Positions 1 through 9,310 of a stretch of DNA of 64,000 nt are shown here, in pieces. The notes under the pieces are model-generated. The model was given only the letters and a program-made list of their open reading frames with translations, was not told the origin of the DNA and searched no databases. Each line of letters opens with the position of its first letter. Position 1 is the first letter of the stretch. The stretch covers positions 1-64,000 of the forward strand of contig JAFQQT010000072.1 of NCBI GenBank assembly GCA_017410455.1, given 5' to 3'. The position numbers and the translations under genes are program-made. Source of the stretch: Clostridia bacterium (GTDB lineage Bacteria; Bacillota; Clostridia; Christensenellales; Aristaeellaceae).

Positions 1-731
1 CAGCTCCTCTGGTGGGCAAGCTGTCCAGCTGCACCGGTCGCCGCGCTGTGGACAACGAGCTGTTCATCGTGGAGGGCGACTCCGCCGGCGGCTCTGCCAC
101 GCAAGGCCGTGACCGCAAATTCCAGGCGATCCTGCCTTTGCGGGGCAAGCCGCTGAATGCCGAAAAGAAGCGCCTGGATCAGGTGCTGTCCAACGAGGAG
201 TTCCGCAGCCTCATCACCGCCCTTGGCACCTCCATCGACGAGGGCTTCAACCTCCAGAACCTCAAGTACCACAAGGTCATCATCCTCTCCGATGCCGACC
301 AGGACGGCGCTCACATCCGCGCGATCCTGCTGACCTTCTTCTTCCGCTACATGAAGGAGCTGGTCATGAACGGCCACGTCTACATCGGCATGCCGCCGCT
401 GTACAAGGTGCAGAAGGGCAGCAAGATCTGGTACGCCTACGACGACAAGGAGCTGGCCAAGTGCATCAAGGCCGCCGGCAAGGGCTACACCCTGCAGCGC
501 TACAAGGGCCTTGGCGAAATGAACCCCGAGCAGCTCTGGGAGACCACCATGGACCCCGAGCAGCGCAAGCTGATGCAGGTGACCATTGAGGACGCCGCCT
601 TGGCCGACCGCCGCATTACCATTCTCATGGGCGACAAGGTGGAGCCGCGGCGCGACTACATCACCGAGCATGCGGACTTCAACAAGCCCGACAACTTTGA
701 AGCGCCGACCCAGCAGGAAGGGGGCAAGTAA
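1..731 (+). CDS. parE: Type II DNA topoisomerase subunit B (ParE/GyrB), C-terminal part
   Basis: This is the ATP-driven B subunit of a type II topoisomerase, which works with the A subunit encoded right after it. The frame is open to the left edge (first complete codon at base 3), so only about 242 C-terminal codons are seen and the ATPase half is missing. Visible are the TOPRIM signature [17 protein letters not shown], the metal-binding DADQDGAHI, and the closing [10 protein letters not shown] and MGDKVEPRR blocks. GyrB and ParE share these. The degenerate GyrA box of the partner and the [11 protein letters not shown] stretch lean towards topoisomerase IV, but gyrase B is not excluded. The stop lies 3 bp before the next ATG, so the two genes form an operon. 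Confidence 0.93.
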   Translation, partial: APLVGKLSSCTGRRAVDNELFIVEGDSAGGSATQGRDRKFQAILPLRGKPLNAEKKRLDQVLSNEEFRSLITALGTSIDEGFNLQNLKYHKVIILSDADQDGAHIRAILLTFFFRYMKELVMNGHVYIGMPPLYKVQKGSKIWYAYDDKELAKCIKAAGKGYTLQRYKGLGEMNPEQLWETTMDPEQRKLMQVTIEDAALADRRITILMGDKVEPRRDYITEHADFNKPDNFEAPTQQEGGK

Positions 732-734
732 GGC

Positions 735-3212
735 ATGGCAAAGAAAAAGACGAGCGATAACCGCCCCATCCCCAAGGACGACCCTTCCCGCATCCTGCAG
801 ACCTCCGTTGAGGACGTGATGCACGCCTCGATGATCCCCTATGCCGAGCATGTCATTCTGGAGCGCGCCCTGCCCCGCGTGGAGGACGGCCTCAAGCCCG
901 TGCAGCGCCGCATCCTCTACACCATGATGGAGCTGGGCACCACGCCGGACAAGCCCCACCGCAAGTGCGCCCGCATCGTGGGCGACTGCCTGGGCAAGTA
1001 CCACCCCCACGGCGACTCCTCCGTGTACGACGCGATGGTGCGCATGGCGCAGGACTTCTCCATGCGCGCAACGATGGTGGACGGCCACGGCAACTTCGGC
1101 TCCATCGACGGCGACAGCGCCGCCGCCATGCGTTATACCGAGGCCCGCATGACCCCGCTGGCGATGCTGATGCTGCGGGACATCGAGAAGGACACCGTGC
1201 CCTTCCGCCTCAACTTCGACGACACCCTCAAGGAGCCCGACATGCTGCCCGCCCGCTTCCCCAACCTGCTGGTGAACGGCGCGACGGGCATCGCCGTGGG
1301 TCTTGCGACCAACATCCCGCCCCACAACCTGGGCGAGGCCATCCGCGCCGTCATCGCGCAGATCGAGAAGCCGAACATCACCCTGGACGAGCTGATGCAG
1401 ATCCTCCCCGGCCCGGACTTCCCCACCGGCGGCATCCTGGTGGACAACGAGGAGATCCGCAAGGGCTACGAGACCGGCCGCAGCAAGCTGTCCGTCCGCG
1501 CCCGCGTGGAGATCGAGGACGGCAACGCAGGCCGCAAGCTGATCGTCATCCATGAGATCCCCTACACGGTCAACAAGGCCGCGATGCTGGAAAAGATCCT
1601 GAAGCTCTCCGAGGAGAAGAAGGCCCAGCTGGGCTGCATCTACGACATCCGCGACGAGTCCGACCGCGGCGGCATGCGCGCCGTCATCGAGTTGAAGAAG
1701 GACGCGGATGTGGACAAGGTCCTGGCCTACCTGTACAAGTACAGCGACCTGCAGGTCACCTTCGGCGTCAACATGGTGGCCATCGCCGAGGGCAAGCCCG
1801 TGCAGATGGGCCTCAAAACCATGATCGGCCACTTCATCCGCCATCAGAAGGACGTGGTAACCCGCCGCACGGAGTACGAGCTGAAGCACGCCCGCGCCCG
1901 CGCCCACATCCTGCAGGGCCTGATGATCGCCGTGGACAACCTGGACGAGGTCATCGCGCTCATCCGCGGTTCGAAGAACCCCAAGGAAGCCAAGGAAAAG
2001 CTGATGTTCCACTTCGACCTGACGGAGATCCAGGCCCAGGCCATCCTGGACATGCGTCTGCAGCGCCTGACCAACCTGGAGCTCCTCGCCCTGCGCAAGG
2101 AGTACGAGGACATCCTCAAGCTCATCGACAGGCTGGAGGGGATCCTGGGCAGCGAGAGGAAGCTGATGAACGTCATCAAGAAGGAGCTGCAGGAGATCGA
2201 GGGCGAATACGCCGACGAGCGCCGCACCTCCATCGAGAAGGCGCAGGAGACCCCGGCAGAAGCCTTCCGCGAGGTCGCCGCACCGGAGGAGGTCATCGTG
2301 GCCTACACCCACTCGGGCTTCCTCAAGCGCATGCGGCCGGATGTGTACCGCAAGAATCCCCTGCCCTCCCGCGAGGAAAGCGAAGCCGACAGCGCGGAGT
2401 TCCTCTTCATGACCGCCACCAACGAGACGCTGCTGATCTTCACCGACCATGGTAACTGCTACCCGTTGTCCGTCGGCGGCCTGAACGAGTGCAAGCCGAA
2501 GGATCGCGGTCAGCTGCTGACCGGCGTGCTGGCCGGGCTGGAGGACGGCGAGAAGCCCCTGTGGATCTCCTGCCTGCGCATGGTGGACGCCGGGCATCTG
2601 CCGGACTTCCTCTTCGTGACGAAGCAGGGCATGGTCAAGCGCACCACCGCGGTGGATTACGACGTGCGCAGCAAGAAATTCGCCGCCGTCACCCTCAAGA
2701 AGGGCGATTCGCTCCTGGCCGTCATGCCCGCCGCCACCCGCGATGACATCCTCATGCTCACCCGCGCCGGCATGTGCATCCGCTTCGCGCTCAACACCGT
2801 GCCCACCCAGGGGCGCATCTCTGCGGGCGTGAAGTGCATGCAGGTGGACGATACGGACGAGCTGATCTGGGTGGGCCAGATCGCAGACACCGAGCAGATG
2901 GTGCTCATGACCGACCGCGGCTACGCCAAGCGCCTGCTGGCCCTTGACTTCGAGCGCCAGAACCGCAACGGCAAGGGCCTCAAGTCCTTCTACTTCAACA
3001 AGAACGGCTCCAACGGCCGCTGCATCGCAGGCATTGTCAAGGTGGGCAAGGAGCCCTGCGACCTCGTCATCACCCAGGCCAGATCCGCCCCCACCCGCCT
3101 GCCCAAGGACTCCATCCTCCTGCAGGGCAAGCAGGATCGCGGCAACCCCTGCGTCATGGCCATCCTGGACGACGTGGTCACAGGCCTGACCGCCCTGGAA
3201 CCGGCGGAGTAA
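735..3212 (+). CDS. parC: Type II DNA topoisomerase subunit A (ParC/GyrA-like)
   Basis: This 825-residue DNA-breaking and rejoining subunit is complete. The N-terminal half carries the winged-helix core [19 protein letters not shown] and the active-site tyrosine in AAMRYTEAR (Tyr134). The quinolone-determining positions are the usual susceptible-type Ser95 and Asp99. A coiled-coil region follows (about 440-500), then the C-terminal beta-pinwheel (about 520-825). The gyrase-specific GyrA box is present only as QNRNGKG (742-748), two changes from QRRGGKG, so the protein is either topoisomerase IV A or a gyrase A with a weakened box. The ribosome site GAAGGGGG lies in the end of the upstream B-subunit gene. 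Family certain; ParC versus GyrA is an inference. Confidence 0.93.
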   Translation: MAKKKTSDNRPIPKDDPSRILQTSVEDVMHASMIPYAEHVILERALPRVEDGLKPVQRRILYTMMELGTTPDKPHRKCARIVGDCLGKYHPHGDSSVYDAMVRMAQDFSMRATMVDGHGNFGSIDGDSAAAMRYTEARMTPLAMLMLRDIEKDTVPFRLNFDDTLKEPDMLPARFPNLLVNGATGIAVGLATNIPPHNLGEAIRAVIAQIEKPNITLDELMQILPGPDFPTGGILVDNEEIRKGYETGRSKLSVRARVEIEDGNAGRKLIVIHEIPYTVNKAAMLEKILKLSEEKKAQLGCIYDIRDESDRGGMRAVIELKKDADVDKVLAYLYKYSDLQVTFGVNMVAIAEGKPVQMGLKTMIGHFIRHQKDVVTRRTEYELKHARARAHILQGLMIAVDNLDEVIALIRGSKNPKEAKEKLMFHFDLTEIQAQAILDMRLQRLTNLELLALRKEYEDILKLIDRLEGILGSERKLMNVIKKELQEIEGEYADERRTSIEKAQETPAEAFREVAAPEEVIVAYTHSGFLKRMRPDVYRKNPLPSREESEADSAEFLFMTATNETLLIFTDHGNCYPLSVGGLNECKPKDRGQLLTGVLAGLEDGEKPLWISCLRMVDAGHLPDFLFVTKQGMVKRTTAVDYDVRSKKFAAVTLKKGDSLLAVMPAATRDDILMLTRAGMCIRFALNTVPTQGRISAGVKCMQVDDTDELIWVGQIADTEQMVLMTDRGYAKRLLALDFERQNRNGKGLKSFYFNKNGSNGRCIAGIVKVGKEPCDLVITQARSAPTRLPKDSILLQGKQDRGNPCVMAILDDVVTGLTALEPAE

Positions 3213-3214
3213 CA

Positions 3215-3440
3215 GTTCAAGGCGACGCAGGTCACACTTCTCCAAAAGGCTCCCCCTTGGGGGGAGCTGTCAGCAAAGCTGACTGAGAGGGGCCTCCCCG
3301 AGGGAGCTGGCAGCGGGCTTGCCCGCTGACTGAGGGAGTTCATTCAAGGCGACCCAAGTCGCCCTCCTCACAAAGGCTCCCTCCCCGAGGGAGCTGGCAG
3401 CGGGCTTGCCCGCTGACTGAGGGAGTTCAGCTGACCGAAG
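3215..3440. repeat. Tandem palindromic intergenic repeat (REP-like)
   Basis: The 287-bp gap after the topoisomerase genes holds repeated GC-rich palindromes. A unit of roughly GGCTCCCTCCCCGAGGGAGC, a TGGCAGCGGGCTTGCCCGCTG hairpin half-split by that loop, and a closing ACTGAGGGAGTTCA occurs twice nearly identically (about 3292-3342 and 3376-3427). A more diverged copy lies at 3247-3290. The copies are preceded by TTCAAGGCGAC at 3217 and 3344, so a longer segment seems to have been duplicated. Each unit can fold into two hairpins. No reading frame is supported here; similar elements are scattered in many Clostridia genomes (general knowledge). Confidence 0.75.
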
Positions 3441-3449
3441 GAGTTCCCC

Positions 3450-3478
3450 TTGCATCCCCGCGCAAAACATGCTATCAT
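3450..3478 (+). promoter_or_regulatory. Sigma-A-type promoter for the DUF4097 gene
   Basis: TTGCAT at 3450-3455 and TATCAT at 3473-3478 are separated by exactly 17 bp and sit just upstream of the GGAGGTG ribosome site of the gene at 3500. This gives a short leader of about 15 nt. Confidence 0.65.
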
Positions 3479-3499
3479 ATTCCCATCGGAGGTGACCAG

Positions 3500-4246
3500 A
3501 TGAACCGCAACGAGTTTTTCGATTCACTGCCGCTCACGCGCATCGTGCTCAGGCTCACCAGCGCCACGATGGATATCTGCACCGATGACATCGATGAGAT
3601 CGGCGTCGTGGTTTCCGGCGCCGATGGGGACGTGAAGGCTCTGCGCGTCGCCGTCAGCGGCAATCAGCTGCTGGTGGAGCAGCCCGCGCTGTCCCTGCAG
3701 AAGAATCCCATCGAAACCAGCTGGCTGCAGGTGACCATCTGCATTCCGCTGGATTGGAAGGGGCGCATCGAAGGCCGCACGGTGTCCGGCTGGATCAACG
3801 CCCGGGGCCTGAGCGGCTCGGACCTGACGCTGGACACGGTGTCCGGGCTGATCAACGCCAATGCCGTTTTCTTTGGCGACATCACCCTGCGCAGCGTCAC
3901 GGGCGATATCCGCGTGACAGATCTGACCTGCACGCGCGGCAGCTTCATCACCACTTCCGGCGCCATCAGCGTGCAGCAGGCCAGCATCGACCAGTGCTCG
4001 CTGCTGAGCATCACCGGCGGCATGACGCTGGGCTTCCGCTCGCCCTTTGGCAGCATCACGGCCAACAGCGTCGTGGGCGACCTGAGCATCGACGCGCCCG
4101 TTTCGCAATGCGCGGCGACCCACCGCAGCGTTGCCGGCCGCATCAGCAGCGACAATGTTTCCATCATCGGGGAGGCCGGGCCCTCCGTGCTCTTCAGCAG
4201 TGTGTCCGGCAACCTTGACATATCCCGGACTGATCCCGTACAGTGA
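3500..4246 (+). CDS. DUF4097-type beta-repeat (putative adhesin) protein
   Basis: This 248-residue protein is made of short, regularly spaced beta-strand repeats such as VSGLINANAVFFGDITLRSV and VTGDIRVTDLTCTRGSFITT, the pattern of DUF4097 right-handed beta-solenoids. Such domains are usually attached to membrane or regulatory modules. Here there is no signal peptide and no membrane segment, so it is probably cytoplasmic, and its role is unknown. The first ~65 residues are less repetitive. The start is fixed by a good GGAGGTG site 7 bp upstream. It has its own promoter and is followed 39 bp later by ybaB, which has its own promoter inside the 3' end of this gene. Confidence 0.7.
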   Translation: MNRNEFFDSLPLTRIVLRLTSATMDICTDDIDEIGVVVSGADGDVKALRVAVSGNQLLVEQPALSLQKNPIETSWLQVTICIPLDWKGRIEGRTVSGWINARGLSGSDLTLDTVSGLINANAVFFGDITLRSVTGDIRVTDLTCTRGSFITTSGAISVQQASIDQCSLLSITGGMTLGFRSPFGSITANSVVGDLSIDAPVSQCAATHRSVAGRISSDNVSIIGEAGPSVLFSSVSGNLDISRTDPVQ

Positions 4247-4256
4247 GTTATCCACA
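4215..4256 (+). promoter_or_regulatory. ybaB-recR promoter with a consensus DnaA box at the start site
   Basis: TTGACA (4215-4220) and TACAGT (4239-4244) with an 18-bp spacer lie inside the end of the DUF4097 gene. A perfect nine-base DnaA box, TTATCCACA, occupies 4248-4256, at the expected transcription start. DnaA could therefore influence ybaB-recR expression. The box is single and could be chance. Confidence 0.5.
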
Positions 4257-4285
4257 ACTTTTCAATACTCAAGGAGGTTTTTCCC

Positions 4286-4633
4286 ATGGCAAGACAGAAT
4301 TTCGGCGGTTTCGGCGGCGGCGCCAACATGCAGCAGCTCATGCGCCAGGCCCAGAAGATGCAGCAGCAGATGACCGATGCCCAGGAGAAGCTGGACGCGG
4401 CGGAGTACGAGGCCTCTGCCGGCGGCGGCGTGGTGACCGTGAAGGTCAGCGGCAAGCGCGAAGTGCTGGACATCACCATCGACCCCAAGGTGGTGGATCC
4501 CGACGACGTGGAGATGCTGCAGGACCTGGTGATGGCCGCGGTGAACGAGGCGCTGCGCAAGGGCGAGGAGACCCGTGAGGCCACCATGAGCAGAATGGCG
4601 CCCGGCATGGGCGGCCTGGGCGGCCTGTTCTGA
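4286..4633 (+). CDS. ybaB: YbaB/EbfC nucleoid-associated protein
   Basis: This 115-residue DNA-binding protein of the YbaB/EbfC family forms dimers and is encoded next to recR in most bacteria. It shows the family layout: a Gly/Phe-rich start, the helix MQQLMRQAQKMQQQMTDAQE, the strands GGGVVTVKVSGKREVLDITI, and the acidic DPDDVEMLQDLVMAAVNEA helix. The ribosome site AAGGAGG lies 9 bp before the ATG. Its TGA shares one base with the recR ATG, so the two are translationally coupled. The usual dnaX neighbour is not upstream here. Confidence 0.95.
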   Translation: MARQNFGGFGGGANMQQLMRQAQKMQQQMTDAQEKLDAAEYEASAGGGVVTVKVSGKREVLDITIDPKVVDPDDVEMLQDLVMAAVNEALRKGEETREATMSRMAPGMGGLGGLF

Positions 4634-5232
4634 TGGCCGGCCAGATCGAACCGATCGCCCGGATGGTGTCCGAACTGGCACGCCTGCCAGGCATCGGCCA
4701 GAAGACGGCCCAGCGCCTGGCCTACCACATCGTGGGCCTGCCGCTGGAGGAAGTGCACGCCCTGGCCGCGGCCCTGTGGCAGGGGCGCAAGGCCATCCGC
4801 TACTGCGAGCGCTGCGGCAACTTTTCCGCCGCAGAGCTGTGCAGCGTGTGCAGCAACGCCGAGCGCAACAACGGGCTGATCTGCGTCGTGCGCGACCCCC
4901 GCGACGTGGCCGCCATGGAGCGCATGCAGGACTACCACGGCCTGTACCATGTGCTGCACGGCACCCTCTCCCCCATGGACGGCGTGGGGCCGGATGACAT
5001 CCGCATCAAGGAGCTGATCGCCCGCCTGGGCACCGAGCCGGTGGAGGAGGTCATCCTCGCCACCAACCCGGACATCGAGGGCGAGGCCACCGCCACCTAC
5101 ATCGCCCGGATGCTCAAGCCCATGGGCGTGAAGTGCAGCCGCATCGCCCACGGCGTGCCCGTCGGCTCCGACCTGGAGTATGCCGACGAGGTCACGCTCT
5201 CCAAGGCCATGGAGGGCAGGCGGGCGTACTGA
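4633..5232 (+). CDS. recR: Recombination protein RecR
   Basis: This 199-residue protein is the usual RecR length. With RecF/RecO it loads RecA at gaps and forms a DNA-clamping ring. An N-terminal helix-hairpin-helix (RLPGIGQKTAQRLAYHI) is followed by a C4 zinc finger (CERCGNF ... CSVC, residues about 57-75). The TOPRIM domain has the VVRDPRDV and ATNPDIEGEATA motifs, and the closing Walker-like VPVGSDLEYADEVTL is intact. The start overlaps the ybaB stop. Confidence 0.96.
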   Translation: MAGQIEPIARMVSELARLPGIGQKTAQRLAYHIVGLPLEEVHALAAALWQGRKAIRYCERCGNFSAAELCSVCSNAERNNGLICVVRDPRDVAAMERMQDYHGLYHVLHGTLSPMDGVGPDDIRIKELIARLGTEPVEEVILATNPDIEGEATATYIARMLKPMGVKCSRIAHGVPVGSDLEYADEVTLSKAMEGRRAY

Positions 5233-5279
5233 TTCAGGCACACCCCCGGGTGTGCTTCTTTGCTATGCAGGAGAATCGC

Positions 5280-6599
5280 ATGGAGTATCTGATTCTGATC
5301 GTTATCGCGCTCCTGACAGCGGTGCTGGTGATGCAGATCATCCTCCTGAGCCGCCAGCGCGAAGTCAGCGACCGTCAGGATGCGCAGAACCGGCAGTTCG
5401 CCAACTACCTGAACCGCTTCGGGGAGGATGTGTTCGCCGAGCTGGCAGCTGAGTGGGATGAGAACGCGCGGCAGTTCCAGGCCATCGGCGACCGCCTCTC
5501 CGCCACGCAGGGACAGGCCCTGCAGACGCAGAGCACCCTGCTGGAGAGCATGCAGCGCCAGCTCCTGCTCTCCACCCGCAACCAGGAGGAGCGCATCGGG
5601 CACCTCAACGGCAGCATCGGCGACGCCATGACGCAGTTGGACGCCCGCATGGAGCAGGTGCGCCAGGCCACCAGCGCAGGCATCGAGGCCCTGCGCCAGG
5701 AGAATGCCCGGCAACTGGCCGAGATGCGCCGCAGCGTGGACGAGCGGCTGACCCAGTCGCTGGACAAGCGCCTGACGGAGTCCTTCGCGCTGGTCAGCCA
5801 GCGGCTGGAGCAGGTGCACAGGAGCCTGGGCGAGATGCAGACGCTGGCCGCCGGCGTGGGCGACCTCAAGCGCGTGCTGACCAATGTCAAGACCCGGGGC
5901 ATCTGGGGGGAGATGCAGCTGTCGAACCTGCTGGCCTCCGTGCTGACCCCGGAGCAGTACGAGGAGAACGTGGCCGTGGTTCCCGGCAGCAGCGAGCGCG
6001 TGGAGTTCGCCGTCCGCCTGCCCGGCAGGGACGCGGACGTGCTCTGGCTGCCCATCGACAGCAAATTCCCCATGGAGGACTATGCCCGGCTGCAGGACGC
6101 CCTCCAGCAGGCCGACGCCGCCGCTGCCGCCGCTGCCCGCAAGGCCCTGATGGCCGCCATCCGCACCGAGGCCCGGCGCATCGCCACCAAGTATGTCGCC
6201 CCGCCCCACACCACCGATTTCGCCGTCATGTTCCTCCCCGTGGAGGGGCTGTACGCCGAGGTGGTGCAGCAGATCGACCTGGTGGACGCCATCCAGCGCG
6301 AGCAGCGCATCGTCATCGCCGGGCCGGGCACCTTCGCAGCGCTCCTGAACGCGCTGCAGATGGGCTTCCGCACCCTGGCCATCGAGAAACGCTCGGGCGA
6401 AGTGTGGAAGCTGCTGGGCACGGTGAAGGCGGACTTCGGCGCCTTTGGCGACTCGCTGGAGAAGACCCAGCTGCGCCTGCGCCAGGCCAGCGAGACCATC
6501 GACGCAGCCTTCGCACGCACCCGCACCATCCAGCGCCACCTGGGCGCAGTGGAATCCGCCGGGCTGGAGGGCGCGCTGCCCCCCGCCACTGAAGAATGA
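5280..6599 (+). CDS. rmuC: DNA recombination protein RmuC
   Basis: This 439-residue membrane-anchored RmuC-family protein is thought to limit DNA inversions and recombination at repeats. A single N-terminal membrane helix (EYLILIVIALLTAVLVMQII) is followed by a long coiled coil (about 40-190). The nuclease-like core follows, with VKTRGIWGEMQLSNLL, LPIDSKFPMEDYARL and MFLPVEGLYAEV typical of the family. The ATG at 5280 is preferred over an upstream in-frame ATG at 5265 because AGGAG lies 6 bp before it and the membrane helix then starts at once. It lies 47 bp after recR and probably continues that operon. Confidence 0.93.
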   Translation: MEYLILIVIALLTAVLVMQIILLSRQREVSDRQDAQNRQFANYLNRFGEDVFAELAAEWDENARQFQAIGDRLSATQGQALQTQSTLLESMQRQLLLSTRNQEERIGHLNGSIGDAMTQLDARMEQVRQATSAGIEALRQENARQLAEMRRSVDERLTQSLDKRLTESFALVSQRLEQVHRSLGEMQTLAAGVGDLKRVLTNVKTRGIWGEMQLSNLLASVLTPEQYEENVAVVPGSSERVEFAVRLPGRDADVLWLPIDSKFPMEDYARLQDALQQADAAAAAAARKALMAAIRTEARRIATKYVAPPHTTDFAVMFLPVEGLYAEVVQQIDLVDAIQREQRIVIAGPGTFAALLNALQMGFRTLAIEKRSGEVWKLLGTVKADFGAFGDSLEKTQLRLRQASETIDAAFARTRTIQRHLGAVESAGLEGALPPATEE

Positions 6600-6632
6600 A
6601 TCGCCCCGCCCGCCGGGGATCAGGAGACGCCT

Positions 6633-7436
6633 ATGAAAGTCTGGACCCTCATGGAAAACACGACCTGCCGCGACGACCTCGCCTGCGAACACGGCCTGAG
6701 CCTGTACATCGAGGCCGGCGGCCTGCGCATCCTCTTTGACGCCGGGCAGAGCGCCGCCTTCGCCGATAACGCGGAGAAGATGGGCATTGATCTGTCCGCC
6801 GTTGACCTCTGCGTGCTCTCCCACGGGCATTACGACCACGGCGGCGGCCTCACCCGCTTCCTGGAGATCAACGACCACGCGCCCGTCTACGTCAGCCGCC
6901 ATGCCTTTGGCGAATTCCACAACGCCAGCGGCAAGTACATCGGCCTGGACAGCGCGTTGCTGATGGAGGACCGCATCGTCTTTGCGGGCGACAACCGGCA
7001 GCTGAGCGAAGCCGTCAGCCTGCACAGCTGCCCCGGCTTCCCCGAGCCCTGCCCCAGCTACTCCGGCGACCTGACCGTGCAGCGGCTGGGCCGCAGCATC
7101 CCTGATGACTTCCGCCACGAGCAGTACCTCCTTGTCCGCGAGGGCGAGAAGCGCATCCTCGTCAGTGGCTGCAGCCACCGGGGCGTGATGAACATCAAGA
7201 CCTGGTTCGCGCCGGACGTGTTCATCGGCGGCTTCCACTTCATGAACCTGGATCCCGAGGCGGACCGCGTCAAGCTCCGCGCCGCCGCCAGCTTCCTGCT
7301 GCAGAAGGACACCGTCTACCACACCGGCCACTGCACGGGCGAAAAGCAGTATGCGCTGCTGAAGGAATCCATGGGCGAAAGGCTGCAGCGCCTGTCCACC
7401 GGCTCCTTCCTGGATACAGCCGCGTCTGGCTGCTGA
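6633..7436 (+). CDS. MBL-fold metallohydrolase (dihydropterin synthase-like subgroup)
   Basis: This 267-residue metallo-beta-lactamase-fold enzyme has the two-metal motif SHGHYDHGGG (about 64-73), the later VSGCSHRGVMNI, and a third histidine region HTGHCTGEKQ near the C terminus. This spacing matches the branch often annotated as 7,8-dihydropterin-6-methyl-4-(beta-D-ribofuranosyl)-aminobenzene phosphate synthase-like. Substrate specificity cannot be read from the motifs. Cytoplasmic, no signal peptide. The CAGGAG ribosome site is well placed. It lies 33 bp after rmuC on the same strand. Confidence 0.85.
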   Translation: MKVWTLMENTTCRDDLACEHGLSLYIEAGGLRILFDAGQSAAFADNAEKMGIDLSAVDLCVLSHGHYDHGGGLTRFLEINDHAPVYVSRHAFGEFHNASGKYIGLDSALLMEDRIVFAGDNRQLSEAVSLHSCPGFPEPCPSYSGDLTVQRLGRSIPDDFRHEQYLLVREGEKRILVSGCSHRGVMNIKTWFAPDVFIGGFHFMNLDPEADRVKLRAAASFLLQKDTVYHTGHCTGEKQYALLKESMGERLQRLSTGSFLDTAASGC

Positions 7437-7449
7437 AGCGCGGCGCGTT

Positions 7450-7478
7450 TTGACAAGCCATTCCCGATATGCTATACT
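7450..7478 (+). promoter_or_regulatory. Strong sigma-A-type promoter
   Basis: A perfect TTGACA (7450-7455) and TATACT (7473-7478) are 17 bp apart, with TGC just before the -10 element. It drives the alcohol dehydrogenase-DUF218-radC-DUF218-rsmG series that follows. Confidence 0.8.
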
Positions 7479-7498
7479 GACGAAAAGGAGGCGGTCGA

Positions 7499-8626
7499 AT
7501 GGCACAGCATGTGGTGCGCGGGCAGGGCAGCCTGAACGGCGCGAACATTCTGGCGCTGCTGGAGGCGCTGAGCGTGCAGAGGCCGCTGCTGGTGTGCGGC
7601 GGCCGCATGGCGGAAGTTTTCCGCAGCCGCACGGGGCTGGCGCTGCCCGTCTTCAGCGGCTATCACCCCAACCCCGACCTGGCCGACAGCGAGGCTGGCG
7701 CAGCCATGTACCGCGCGGAGGGCTGCGACGGGCTGATCTCCCTGGGCGGCGGCTCGGCCATGGACACCGCCAAGGCCATCAAGGCCCTGCTGCTCACGGG
7801 GGACATGGCCCGCGTGAAGGCTAGCGACCTGCCCCAGGACGTGTGGCTCCCCCACATCGCCATTCCTGGCACGGCGGGCACGGGCTCTGAGGCCACGCCC
7901 TTCGCCGTGGTTTATGTGGACGGGCAGAAGCTCTCGCTGGATCACCCGCAGCTGCTGCCCGAGGCGGTGGTGCTGGACAGCACGCTCCTGGCGACGCTGC
8001 CGGAATACCACCGCAAGGCCTGCGCGATGGACGCGCTGGCCCAGGGCATCGAGTCCTTCTGGGCCAGAGCCGCCACGGCAGAGAGCCGCATCCACGCGGA
8101 GCGGGCCATCCGCGGCGTGGTGTTCAACATGAGCGCATATCTGGCGGACGATCCTGCCGCCCGGGACGCTCTGCTGGAGGCCGCCTATGAATCCGGCCTT
8201 GCCATCGCCACCAGCCGCACCACGGCCGCCCACGCCATGAGCTACCAGATCACCAGGCTCCTGGGCCCGGCCCACGGCCACGCCTGCATGCTGACGCTGC
8301 CCCACCTGTGGGCGCACCTGTACGAAAGCGGCACGCAGCCGGAGCCGCTGGAAAAAATGGCGGAGATCCTGGGGCTGCCCAACGGTTTCTACGGCTCGGT
8401 GCTGCTGCAGGGGCTGCTGCTGGAGATGGGGCTGGACATCCGGGAACGCCCGGACGAGGCGACGCTGGACGCGCTGACGGCCTCGGTCAATGCCCAGCGC
8501 CTGGGCAACCACCCGGAGCCGCTGACGACAGCGGAGCTGCGCCGCATCTACGAGGACGCCCTGACGCCCATGGACTGGGGGACAAAAGAAGCCGCGCAGG
8601 CTCTCTGGAGGCAGTATGGCGGATAA
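7499..8626 (+). CDS. Iron-containing alcohol dehydrogenase (phosphonoacetaldehyde-reductase-like)
   Basis: This 375-residue NAD(P)H-dependent, Fe2+/Zn2+-type alcohol dehydrogenase has the nucleotide-binding GGGSAMDTAKAIKA (about 82-95), the family signature PGTAGTGSEATPFAVV, and the metal ligands Asp and His in MDALAQGIESFW and AHAMSYQ...AHGHACML. The VDGQKLSLDHPQLLPEAVVL stretch resembles phosphonoacetaldehyde/1-hydroxypropylphosphonate reductases more than butanol dehydrogenases. No other phosphonate gene is nearby, so the substrate stays open. The AAGGAGGCGG ribosome site fixes the start. Its end overlaps the next start by 11 bp. Confidence 0.85.
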   Translation: MAQHVVRGQGSLNGANILALLEALSVQRPLLVCGGRMAEVFRSRTGLALPVFSGYHPNPDLADSEAGAAMYRAEGCDGLISLGGGSAMDTAKAIKALLLTGDMARVKASDLPQDVWLPHIAIPGTAGTGSEATPFAVVYVDGQKLSLDHPQLLPEAVVLDSTLLATLPEYHRKACAMDALAQGIESFWARAATAESRIHAERAIRGVVFNMSAYLADDPAARDALLEAAYESGLAIATSRTTAAHAMSYQITRLLGPAHGHACMLTLPHLWAHLYESGTQPEPLEKMAEILGLPNGFYGSVLLQGLLLEMGLDIRERPDEATLDALTASVNAQRLGNHPEPLTTAELRRIYEDALTPMDWGTKEAAQALWRQYGG

Positions 8627-9254
8627 GCATTCGGCGGGCACGGAGCGCTTCCTCCGCGCGGTGACGGACTTCATTTTCGTGGAGGATGCACCGGAAGCAG
8701 CGGATATCATCCTCATCCCCGGCTCGCGCAAGATCGAGCATGCCCAGCGGGCGGCGGAGCTCTACCGGGCGGGTTACGCGCCCTGCGTGCTGCCCTCGGG
8801 GCGATACGCCACCACCTACGGCTGCTTCCGCGGGGTTCCGGAGCGCTATCAGGCAGATTACCCGGAGACCTACGAGAGCGAGTGGGCCTTCCTCAAGGCG
8901 GTGCTGATGCGCCACGGCGTGCCGGAGGAGGCCATCCTCCGGGAGGATCAGGCCACCTACACCTGGGAGAACGCGCTGCGCTCCCGGGAGGTTATCGCAT
9001 CCGCAGGGCTGCAAGTCCGAACGGCCATCCTCTGCTGCCACGCCTTCCATGCCCGGCGGGCGCTCCTGTACTATCAGGCCGCCATGCCGGGGGTACGCAT
9101 GATCGTCTGTCCCGCGCAGACGCCCGGCGTGACCCGCCAGGACTGGTTCCGCACCGAAAAGGGCCGCGACCGCGTGATGGGCGAAGTGGCGCGGCTGGGC
9201 AGCCAGGTCCGCGAAGTTTTCGAGGCGATGCTGGAAGAATCCGCCGCCCCATAA
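8616..9254 (+). CDS. DUF218 (YdcF/ElyC-like) family protein, cytoplasmic
   Basis: This 212-residue protein of the DUF218 fold has the nucleotide-binding-like PGSRKIEHAQRAAELYRAG, a TWENALRSREVI motif (family T.EN.), and CCHAFHARRALLYYQ (family S..H..R). Family members are implicated in envelope or vancomycin-sensitivity phenotypes, but the reaction is unclear. There is no membrane segment, unlike the second DUF218 protein at 10072. It overlaps the alcohol dehydrogenase gene by 11 bp, so it is translationally coupled to it. Confidence 0.8.
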   Translation: MADKHSAGTERFLRAVTDFIFVEDAPEAADIILIPGSRKIEHAQRAAELYRAGYAPCVLPSGRYATTYGCFRGVPERYQADYPETYESEWAFLKAVLMRHGVPEEAILREDQATYTWENALRSREVIASAGLQVRTAILCCHAFHARRALLYYQAAMPGVRMIVCPAQTPGVTRQDWFRTEKGRDRVMGEVARLGSQVREVFEAMLEESAAP

Positions 9255-9310
9255 CGTCTATATCACAGGAGAGAGCCGAGCGCTCCCTCCGACAGAAAGC
9301 AGGATTCCAC

